Shown here piece after piece: positions 1-5,085 of a stretch of DNA of 15,256 nt. The position numbers and the translations under genes are program-made. Below the pieces are notes generated by a model, which saw only the letters and a list, made by a program, of their open reading frames with translations, did no database searches and was not told where the DNA came from. The DNA comes from CAYHGV01 sp964356135 (lineage in GTDB: Bacteria > Hydrothermota > Tepidihabitantia > CAYHGV01): NCBI GenBank assembly GCA_964356135.1, contig CAYHGV010000071.1, positions 1-15,256 of the forward strand, in the 5' to 3' direction. Within the stretch, counting starts at the first letter, position 1, and every line of letters starts with the position of its first letter.

Positions 1-1
1 A

Positions 2-1546
2 ATTCCCGGCGTCGGCGAAGGGATTGCGAAAAAGATCGATGAGTATTTAAAGACCGGGAAAATGAAAAAACTCGAAGAAGCGATGGGTGGTATTCCGGCC
101 GGTCTGCTGGAATTGTTAAATGTTCAGAACCTGGGTCCGAAGACCTTAGCCTTAGCCCATACGGAGCTGGGTGTAAACAATCGCGAAGACCTACAGCGGG
201 TGATTGACGACGGTTCGCTCGCCCAGCTCTTCCGGATGGGCGAAAAGAAGGTTGAGAATATCAAAAAGGGACTGGAGATTTTTGGCAAAGCCCAGGAGCG
301 GATTTCGATTGGACAGGCGCTTCGAACCGCCGAAGAGGTCGTAACTTATTTAAAAGGTTTAGCCGGCGTCGAAGAGGTCGAACCGTCCGGTTCGCTGCGC
401 CGGATGAAAGAGACGATCGGCGACATCGACATTCTCGTCACCGGCAAAAACGGCACGAAAATCATCGAAGGATTCACCCGTTATCCCCGGGCGAGCCGGA
501 TTTTAGCATCGGGCGAAACGAAGAGTTCGATCATGGTCGGTTCGGGCAAAAGTGCCCTCCAGGTTGACATTCGGGTCGTGGACGCATCTTCGTTCGGTGC
601 GGCGCTCCAGTATTTCACCGGCTCCAAAGCCCACAATGTTAAAATCCGGTCGATGGCTCGCGACCGGGGGTTGAAGATTTCCGAGTATGGAGTTTTTAAA
701 GGTGAAAAGCAAATTGCGGGCAAGACCGAAGAGGAGGTCTATAAAACGATCGGGCTCCCCTACATTCCACCGGAATTGAGAGAGGACCGGGGAGAGGTCG
801 AGGCGGCATTGGCAGGGAGGCTGCCGGCTCTGGTCGAATATTCTGACATAAAAGGCGACCTTCATGTCCACTCAACCTACAGCGATGGAGCATCGACCAT
901 TGAAGAGATTGCCGACGAAGCCAGGAAATTGGGTTATGAGTATGTGGCGATTTGCGACCACTCCCAGTCGGTTCGCTATGCCGGCGGGCTGTCGCCGGAC
1001 AGGTTGAAACGGCAGATGGATGAGGTCGACAGGTTGAACGAGAAAATAAAAGGAATGAAGATTCTCAAAGGCACCGAGGTTGACATTTTGAAATCGGGCA
1101 AGTTAGACTTCCCGGACAAGCTGTTGGAACAATTGGATGTGGTCGTAGCGGCAGTTCACCAGTCGTTCAAAGAGCGGGTAACCGAACGAATGGCGGGTGC
1201 CTTGGAAAATCCCAATGTCGACATCATCGCCCATCCGACCGGCAGGGTGATTTCCCGGCGTGAGGGTTATGTCGTCGATATCGAAAAAGTCTTTGAAAAA
1301 GCTTTTGAATACGGCAAGGCGCTGGAACTGAACGCCTACTTTGACCGGCTCGATTTGAACGAGTTGTATCTGCACAAGGCAAAAGAAATGGGCATCAAAA
1401 TTTCCCTCGGCACCGATGCCCACGGTGCGCCGGATTTGGGCTGGATGCGGTTCGGGGTGGGAATCGCCCGTCGCGGGTGGCTTGAAAAAGGCGATGTCCT
1501 TAATACTCGGAGTTACAAAGAAATTAAAAAGACGTTCCTTAGATGA
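2..1546 (+). CDS. polX: DNA polymerase/3'-5' exonuclease PolX, 5' end outside window
   Basis: Family X DNA polymerase fused to a PHP phosphoesterase; members fill short gaps in base-excision repair and trim 3' ends. The reading frame is open from base 2, and the 20 residues before the first ATG (base 62) spell a helix-hairpin-helix (IPGVGEGIAKKI), so the true start lies upstream and roughly 55-60 residues are missing. Counting from the Met at 62: second HhH near 18-40; polymerase palm with GDIDILV (Asp121, Asp123) and the third carboxylate Asp169 in QVDIRVVD; the fingers/thumb signature FTGSKAHNVKIR follows. The PHP domain starts near 264 with DLHVHSTYSDG, then CDHSQS, GTEVDIL, AAVHQSF, IIAHPTGR and LGTDAHG. 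All nine usual metal ligands appear present, so both activities are probably intact. Family assignment is firm; the role in this organism is inferred. Confidence 0.95.
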   Translation: MPGVGEGIAKKIDEYLKTGKMKKLEEAMGGIPAGLLELLNVQNLGPKTLALAHTELGVNNREDLQRVIDDGSLAQLFRMGEKKVENIKKGLEIFGKAQERISIGQALRTAEEVVTYLKGLAGVEEVEPSGSLRRMKETIGDIDILVTGKNGTKIIEGFTRYPRASRILASGETKSSIMVGSGKSALQVDIRVVDASSFGAALQYFTGSKAHNVKIRSMARDRGLKISEYGVFKGEKQIAGKTEEEVYKTIGLPYIPPELREDRGEVEAALAGRLPALVEYSDIKGDLHVHSTYSDGASTIEEIADEARKLGYEYVAICDHSQSVRYAGGLSPDRLKRQMDEVDRLNEKIKGMKILKGTEVDILKSGKLDFPDKLLEQLDVVVAAVHQSFKERVTERMAGALENPNVDIIAHPTGRVISRREGYVVDIEKVFEKAFEYGKALELNAYFDRLDLNELYLHKAKEMGIKISLGTDAHGAPDLGWMRFGVGIARRGWLEKGDVLNTRSYKEIKKTFLR

Positions 1547-1574
1547 CGGAGAGGTTTCTTCAATGGAGAACCTC

Positions 1575-1650
1575 AGAGATTTCTTCGTCATTTTGAGCGC
1601 GGCTCGGCGGCACCCTTGGTGCCGATTCGCGCCGCAAGCGAAGAATCTAA
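1575..1650. repeat. Left palindromic repeat flanking the GIY-YIG gene
   Basis: Imperfect palindrome just after polX. Its outer arms are AGATTTCTTCG (1577-1587) and GCGAAGAATCT (1638-1648). Inside are the two halves of a short repeat, GTCATTTTGAGCG (1587-1599) and AAGCGAAGAATCT (1636-1648), separated by a G+C-rich hairpin. A near copy in the opposite orientation lies at 1934-1965 at the other end of the GIY-YIG gene. From memory, closely similar short repeats are scattered in many bacterial genomes; that cannot be tested here. Confidence 0.7.
1599..1635. repeat. Nested hairpin inside the left repeat
   Basis: The inner stem is CGGCACC (1608-1614) paired with GGTGCCG (1618-1624) around a CTT loop. 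An outer 5-bp stem GCGGC (1599-1603) pairs with GCCGC (1631-1635). The hairpin sits at the centre of the surrounding palindromic repeat and looks like an insert there. The same 7-bp stem recurs at 2766-2800. Confidence 0.65.
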
Positions 1651-1651
1651 G

Positions 1652-2002
1652 ATGAATCACTACTATGTGTATATTATGACGAATAGATCGCACACACTTT
1701 ATACAGGTGTGACTAATAATTTGCTTCGAAGAGTTTCCGAGCATAAATCTAAACGGATCGAAGGTTTTAAAAAAAAATATAACATAGTCCAGTTAGTATG
1801 GTTTGAAGAATTTCCGACTATGCGTGAAGCTATTGAAGCTGAGAAACGAATAAAAGGATGGCTGCGAAGGAAGAAAATCTCCCTTATCGAGAGCAGAAAC
1901 CCAAAGTGGGCTGATTTAGCAGAAGAATGGTTTAGAGATTCTTCGCCTTCGGCTCAGAATGACACAACTAATCCGTCTTATTCAAGGAGGCAAAATGCTT
2001 AA
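1652..2002 (+). CDS. GIY-YIG endonuclease domain protein (UPF0213/YhbQ-like)
   Basis: Small single-domain nuclease of 116 residues; members of this group are predicted to nick or cut DNA, and few have a known role. The GIY-YIG core is visible: VYI at 6-8, LYTGVTN at 16-22, the conserved Arg near 26-27, and the metal-binding Glu64 in EAEKRIKGW, followed by RRKK and NPKWADL. I chose the ATG at 1652 because the family fold begins there (MNHYYVYIM); a longer frame from a TTG at 1616 would translate the flanking repeat. The family normally ends near residue 93. The last 20 or so residues come from the right-hand repeat and the next gene's ribosome-binding region, so the tail is probably not functional. 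The stop codon overlaps the next gene's start by 8 bases. Base composition is A+T-richer than the neighbours, consistent with acquisition. Confidence 0.85.
   Translation: MNHYYVYIMTNRSHTLYTGVTNNLLRRVSEHKSKRIEGFKKKYNIVQLVWFEEFPTMREAIEAEKRIKGWLRRKKISLIESRNPKWADLAEEWFRDSSPSAQNDTTNPSYSRRQNA
1934..1965. repeat. Right repeat flanking the GIY-YIG gene, inverted relative to the left copy
   Basis: Reads AGAGATTCTTCGC then TCAGAATGACAC. Its reverse complement matches the halves of the left repeat (GTCATTCTGAG and GCGAAGAATCT). It is translated as the C-terminal residues RDSSPSAQNDT of the GIY-YIG protein. Confidence 0.7.
1984..1990 (+). promoter_or_regulatory. Strong ribosome-binding site for the LEA/WHy protein gene
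   Basis: AAGGAGG lies four bases before the ATG at 1995. It decides that start over an upstream in-frame ATG at 1959, which lies inside the repeat. It sits within the 3' end of the GIY-YIG frame, so the two genes are physically interlocked. Confidence 0.75.
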
Positions 2003-2429
2003 AAAAGCTGCAATTTTCTCTCTGCTCCTCGCCAACTGTTTCATCTTCCAGCGGGTGGCGGTGAAGGACTGTCAATTCAGCCTGGAAAGCGTCGATTTGG
2101 TGCAGGTGGCGCTCTCCGACCTGACCCTCGGCTTGAAGATCGGGGTGAAAAACCCCAATTCGATTGATGTCGTCATTGACCGTCTCGGCTACCAGTTTTT
2201 CGTCAACGAGCACAGCGTTTTTACCGGCAGCACCGGCGAAGGCAACAAAATTCCTGCCGGCGGTTCCAAAACCCTCACCACCCAAGTGAAATTGAATTAT
2301 CTGAACATTGGTTCGGCGCTCGTCTCCGCGATTCGAGAGCAAAAAGCCCATTATAAATTGACCGGCACGGTTTACCTCGATACCGCGCTCGGCACCTTCA
2401 GCTTCCCGGTGACGATACTGAAGGGGTGA
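1995..2429 (+). CDS. LEA type 2 / WHy-domain protein, probable lipoprotein
   Basis: A 144-residue exported protein with one LEA_2 (water-stress/hypersensitive-response, WHy) beta-sandwich. An N-terminal hydrophobic segment after MLKK ends in LLANC, with Cys15 in lipobox position. Asn at -1 is not a typical lipobox residue, so lipidation is uncertain and the protein could be processed by signal peptidase I or stay anchored. The domain is recognised from LKIGVKNPNSIDVV (47-60), the following LGYQFFVN, the IPAGGSKTL segment (86-94) that precedes the second sheet, and the terminal LDTALGTFSFPV strand. Bacterial proteins of this type are small periplasmic or membrane-anchored proteins of unknown exact function. 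The start is set by a strong ribosome-binding site. Downstream lies a long non-coding stretch, so this gene probably ends its transcript. Confidence 0.8.
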   Translation: MLKKAAIFSLLLANCFIFQRVAVKDCQFSLESVDLVQVALSDLTLGLKIGVKNPNSIDVVIDRLGYQFFVNEHSVFTGSTGEGNKIPAGGSKTLTTQVKLNYLNIGSALVSAIREQKAHYKLTGTVYLDTALGTFSFPVTILKG

Positions 2430-2455
2430 AGTAAATAAATATTGAACTACAAAGT

Positions 2456-2496
2456 CGCCATTTGATTTCTGTGTTTTTAGATGATATCAAATGGCG
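2456..2496. repeat. Perfect 11-bp inverted repeat, possible transcript-end stem-loop
   Basis: CGCCATTTGAT (2456-2466) pairs perfectly with ATCAAATGGCG (2486-2496) around a 19-base loop. It begins 26 bases after the LEA/WHy stop. There is no T run after it, so it is not a classical intrinsic terminator, but it could stabilise the 3' end of the transcript. Confidence 0.6.
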
Positions 2497-2591
2497 CACA
2501 CAAAGAAATTATTTATAAGTAAGTATTTAACATTAGTTTCTGCTTTTACTTCGTGATCTTTGTGTTCTTTATGGTTGATTTCGTCCGCCAA

Positions 2592-2612
2592 TCCGCCAAG
2601 AAGTGTGGCGGA
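2592..2612. repeat. Small hairpin, 7-bp stem
   Basis: TCCGCCA (2592-2598) pairs with TGGCGGA (2606-2612) around a 7-base loop. A second copy of the left arm, TCCGCCA, lies just upstream at 2584-2590. Confidence 0.6.
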
Positions 2613-2709
2613 GTATGGCTGACTCAATCTATGCTTCGCATCAAATCTTATTCGTTTTCTGTGTCTTCCGTGTCTTCAGTGGTTACAATAAATTCTTTAT
2701 TCGTGTCAC

Positions 2710-2724
2710 GCCTCCTTTGGAGGC
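2710..2724. repeat. Small hairpin between two ATTCGTG words
   Basis: GCCTCC (2710-2715) pairs with GGAGGC (2719-2724) around a TTT loop. It is bracketed by direct copies of ATTCGTG at 2699-2705 and 2727-2733, as expected if the hairpin had been inserted in a repeat unit. Confidence 0.6.
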
Positions 2725-2765
2725 GAATTCGTGGTCTATCAATCTTAATCTGTGATCATCCGTGT

Positions 2766-2800
2766 CGGCACCGATTGGCATCAAGGATGCCGCGGTGCCG
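2766..2800. repeat. Nested hairpin with the shared CGGCACC/GGTGCCG stem
   Basis: The outer 7-bp stem is CGGCACC (2766-2772) with GGTGCCG (2794-2800). An inner 6-bp stem GGCATC (2777-2782) pairs with GATGCC (2786-2791) around AAG. Both stems are perfect. The outer stem is identical to the inner stem of the hairpin at 1599-1635. Confidence 0.7.
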
Positions 2801-2855
2801 CAATCTGTGGTTAGTATTGGATGTCCCTTGGTGGGCTCTATTATGGTTCTGTCTA

Positions 2856-2895
2856 TTGACTTATTGCAATTGTATAATAGAATAGAAAAAAGGAG
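2856..2895 (+). promoter_or_regulatory. Probable promoter and ribosome-binding site of the DUF3467 operon
   Basis: A perfect TATAAT (2873-2878) preceded directly by TG lies 22 bases before the ATG at 2901. A TTGACT at 2856-2861 is only 11 bases from it, but is 16 bases from an alternative -10, TAGAAT (2878-2883). Either reading puts the start of transcription a few bases before AGGAG (2891-2895). Which -10 is used cannot be settled by eye. Confidence 0.5.
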
Positions 2896-2900
2896 TGAAA

Positions 2901-3194
2901 ATGGCAGAAGAAAAGCGACCACCGATCAATGTCGAGATTGGTGAGAAAGAATCGGAAGGCATTTATTCGAATTTTGTGCTGATTGCGCATTCCGCTTCGG
3001 AGTTCATTATTGACTTTGCCCGGATTTTACCGGGTTTACCCAAGGCGAAAGTTTTTTCCCGGATCGTCATGACACCCCAACACGCCCGGCTGCTCTTAAC
3101 CGCCCTGGAGGAGAACATTAAAAAATTCGAAGACCGATTCGGTCAGATAAAAGTCATCGGCAAAGAGGAACTGCAGAAAACGGTCGGTTTTTGA
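2901..3194 (+). CDS. DUF3467 family protein
   Basis: A 97-residue soluble protein of the DUF3467 family, whose usual length is about 90-100 residues; its biochemical function is unknown. The family pattern is visible in order: an acidic leader with NVEIGEKESEGIYSNFVLIAHS (10-31), SEFIIDFARILPGLP (33-47), a basic hinge, then RIVMTPQHARLLLTALEENI (54-73) and an acidic/aromatic tail. No signal peptide or membrane segment. The ATG at 2901 follows AGGAG by five bases; a GTG at 2895 in frame overlaps that ribosome-binding site and is less likely. It is the first gene of a tight cluster with the nucleotidyltransferase, membrane protease and FtsK genes. Confidence 0.88.
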   Translation: MAEEKRPPINVEIGEKESEGIYSNFVLIAHSASEFIIDFARILPGLPKAKVFSRIVMTPQHARLLLTALEENIKKFEDRFGQIKVIGKEELQKTVGF

Positions 3195-3220
3195 AAAGAG
3201 CCGAAAAACAAATCACCCGA

Positions 3221-4438
3221 ATGAGAGCGAATAAGCCGAATATTAATATTAAAAAACTCAAAGCAGTTCCCCAGAGGCGACTGCTGGGACTGATCGGCCG
3301 TGCCGCTGAAAAGGAGTCGACCCGAGCATATCTGGTCGGCGGGCCGCTGCGGGATATCCTGTTAAAGAAAAAAATCGTCGATGTCGATATTGCGGTCGAG
3401 GATAAGGTCAAGCCTCTGGGCAGGCGTTTGAGCCATATCCTCAAAGGGAATTTTGTTTTTTATTACGGCTTTAATACCTGCACCATCACAATGAAAAGCG
3501 GAGCGAGCATTGACCTTGTCCAAACTCGGACCGAGGTCTACCCGAAACCGGCAATGCTTCCTCAGGTCTCAGAGTCGGATATTGTTTCGGATTTGCGGCG
3601 TCGGGATTTTACGATCAATGCAATGGCGATGGACTTGAGCAGCCACCGCTTCGGCGCGCTCATTGATCCCTACGGGGGGTTTCGCGACTTGCGACGGGGG
3701 TTGGTTCGAGTGCTCCATCCCGAGAGTTTTGTCGATGATCCAACCCGAGTCTTTCGAGCGTTGAGATTTGCCGCCCGGCTGGGATTCAGGATTGAGCCCC
3801 TGACTAAAAGGTTGATGGCGAAAGCGGTTCATCAGAAGCTGATTTCCCGCCTTTCCGGTGAACGCATCCTGCACGAGCTCGAACTTATCTTGAAAGAGAG
3901 TCGGCGACTGAAAATTATCAAGCAGTCGCAAAGCATACTTGCGCAGCTCGGCTTCAGACTTCCTTCGAACTTCTTTAGCAATTTGAGCCGGCTGTCCGCG
4001 ATCGAAGCGAGTCCGAAGGTTTTGCTTGCCTATCTGTTTTCATTTTTGCACGATACGGCGAAATATCCCCTGACCAGAGAAATGACGAAATCGCTCGCCG
4101 ACCTGACAAGTTTTTCAAAAATCGAGCGGGATTTGGGAAAAGCAACAAAACCGAGTGAGATTTATCGGCTCCTCAACGGTTTGAGCGCCGATGCCCTGAC
4201 TATCCTTGCGGTGACACACAAACCCGCTCTCACGAGAAAAATAAACGCGTATCGAAATCATTACGTCCAGGAGAAAATCGGCATCGGCGGCGATAGCTTA
4301 ATACAGCTGGGTATTCCGCCGGGTGCCGTCTACAAAAAAATTCTTACTACGGTATTGTCTGCCCGGCTCGATCATAAGATTCGGACCCGGTCGGATGAGA
4401 AACGGTTGTTGAAAAAGCTGATTGGAGAACTATGCTGA
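3221..4438 (+). CDS. CCA tRNA nucleotidyltransferase / poly(A) polymerase family protein (class II)
   Basis: Class II nucleotidyltransferase that adds CCA, or part of it, to tRNA 3' ends, or A tails to RNA. With 405 residues from ATG 3221: motif A YLVGGPLRD plus DVD (Asp54, Asp56 as metal ligands); motif B RRDFTINAMA near 127; motif C DPYGGFRDL near 149; motif D region DDPTRVFRALRF near 172; then SGERILHELELIL near 213. Motif D is usually E-D-x-x-R in CCA enzymes; here it is D-D-x-x-R, a variant I believe occurs in other lineages. The C-terminal GIPPG and ARLD segment is typical of CC-/A-adding and poly(A) members, so exact product specificity is open. The start is uncertain: neither ATG 3221 nor the in-frame TTG at 3191, which would overlap the previous stop by four bases, has a clear ribosome-binding site. 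The stop overlaps the next gene's start. Confidence 0.88.
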   Translation: MRANKPNINIKKLKAVPQRRLLGLIGRAAEKESTRAYLVGGPLRDILLKKKIVDVDIAVEDKVKPLGRRLSHILKGNFVFYYGFNTCTITMKSGASIDLVQTRTEVYPKPAMLPQVSESDIVSDLRRRDFTINAMAMDLSSHRFGALIDPYGGFRDLRRGLVRVLHPESFVDDPTRVFRALRFAARLGFRIEPLTKRLMAKAVHQKLISRLSGERILHELELILKESRRLKIIKQSQSILAQLGFRLPSNFFSNLSRLSAIEASPKVLLAYLFSFLHDTAKYPLTREMTKSLADLTSFSKIERDLGKATKPSEIYRLLNGLSADALTILAVTHKPALTRKINAYRNHYVQEKIGIGGDSLIQLGIPPGAVYKKILTTVLSARLDHKIRTRSDEKRLLKKLIGELC

Positions 4439-5085
4439 ATTTTCTTCTCGGGTTAATTCTCACCGCGCCGGCGATCCTCTTCGCCCTGACCGTCCATGAG
4501 GTTGCCCACGGCTGGGTTGCCAACCGGCTGGGCGACCCGACCGCCCGGTCAGCGGGCCGGTTGACTCTCAACCCGCTAAAGCACCTCGATATTATCGGAA
4601 CCATCTGCTTATTCCTGTTCCGGTTCGGCTGGGCAAAACCGGTGCCGGTCAATCCCCTCTACTTCAAAAACCCGAAACGTGACATCATCTTCGTGAGTTT
4701 AGCCGGACCGGCGAGCAATTTGCTGTCGGGGATTATTTTCAGTCTGATTCTGCGGGGAATGCTGGAACTCAATTTTCGCACCACCTTTTTCCCGTTTTAT
4801 GCGGTCATTATCTATGCGGTGCTCTACAATCTCATCTTCTGTCTTTTCAATCTCATTCCGATCCCGCCGCTCGATGGCTCCCAGATTCTCTTCCATCTCC
4901 TGCCCGCCCAGTGGGCGCAGAGCTATGCCCGGGTTGCGCGCTATGGGATGTTTTTTTTGCTGGGAATCATCCTCCTGGGTAACGTTACCGGGTTTTCTCT
5001 GCTCTGGAGCTGGATTGGACCAGCGGTCGGTTTTGTGACCAGGGTTTTTGTCGGCGAAAACATTTTCCAGCTTATCCATTTATGA
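4432..5085 (+). CDS. Site-2 protease family intramembrane metalloprotease (M50)
   Basis: A 217-residue polytopic membrane zinc protease of the short S2P type, without PDZ or CBS domains. Such enzymes cleave membrane-embedded substrates, often regulators; the substrate here is unknown. The zinc site is HEVAHG (His22, Glu23, His26) in the first membrane helix, and the third ligand is Asp148 in IPIPPLDG. Other family marks are NPLKHLDIIGT (47-57), GWAKPVPVNP (66-75) and AGPASN (91-96). Several further hydrophobic segments lie at about 86-109, 121-145 and 172-200. It starts within the end of the nucleotidyltransferase gene (7-base overlap), with GGAG four bases upstream, and its stop overlaps the FtsK start as ATGA. 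This arrangement points to co-translation. Confidence 0.92.
   Translation: MLNFLLGLILTAPAILFALTVHEVAHGWVANRLGDPTARSAGRLTLNPLKHLDIIGTICLFLFRFGWAKPVPVNPLYFKNPKRDIIFVSLAGPASNLLSGIIFSLILRGMLELNFRTTFFPFYAVIIYAVLYNLIFCLFNLIPIPPLDGSQILFHLLPAQWAQSYARVARYGMFFLLGIILLGNVTGFSLLWSWIGPAVGFVTRVFVGENIFQLIHL

Larger units (their letters stand above)
1575..1965 (+). mobile_element. Candidate GIY-YIG nuclease unit bounded by inverted repeats
   Basis: About 390 bp made of a left palindromic repeat, a GIY-YIG endonuclease gene and a right repeat that is the reverse complement of the left one apart from the extra hairpin. The interior is visibly richer in A+T than polX and the downstream genes, including a run of nine A at 1769-1777. 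No target-site duplication was found. The layout suggests a unit that moves or is copied with its nuclease, but mobility is inference; the repeats could simply have accumulated around the gene. Confidence 0.35.
2549..2815. repeat. Array of four degenerate GTG-triplet repeat units
   Basis: Units at about 2549-2580, 2655-2685, 2697-2740 and 2745-2815 share a plan: a TTC/ATC-GTG word, a TCCGTGT-like word, then a final word ending GTGGTTA, GTGGTCTA or ATGGTTGA. The last two units carry a hairpin between words: ATTCGTG occurs at 2699-2705 and 2727-2733 on either side of one hairpin, and AATCTGTG occurs at 2747-2754 and 2802-2809 around another. Confidence 0.55.
2430..2900. other. Gene-free stretch: hairpins and GTG-type repeats
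   Basis: No credible gene on either strand. The stretch holds an 11-bp perfect inverted repeat (2456-2496), four related GTG-containing repeat units (about 2549-2815) with small hairpins between or inside them, and a probable promoter and ribosome-binding site just before 2901. Short open frames here have no family resemblance and read through the repeats. Confidence 0.75.

Noticed and set aside
1551..1574. GAGGTT/AACCTC stem-loop after polX as a terminator
   Set aside because: Six base pairs only, 12-base loop and no T run; too weak to call.
1616..1651. Upstream TTG start for the GIY-YIG gene
   Set aside because: The added residues are a translation of the palindromic repeat; the family fold starts at ATG 1652.
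1103..1744. 213-residue minus-strand open frame
   Set aside because: Opposite the PHP domain of polX and the GIY-YIG repeat; no recognisable domain and no ribosome-binding site.
1769..1777. Run of nine A in the GIY-YIG gene as a programmed frameshift
   Set aside because: The zero frame encodes the full conserved domain across the run, and no alternative-frame extension resembles the family.
2553..2944. Short open frames on both strands in the intergenic region
   Set aside because: They run through the hairpins and repeat words, resemble no family, and the plus-strand ones end in or overlap the DUF3467 promoter and start.
4045..4065. His-Asp pair (FLHDTAKY) in the nucleotidyltransferase as an HD phosphohydrolase domain
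   Set aside because: The other HD-domain ligands are absent; the pair lies in the helical C-terminal region usual for class II enzymes.
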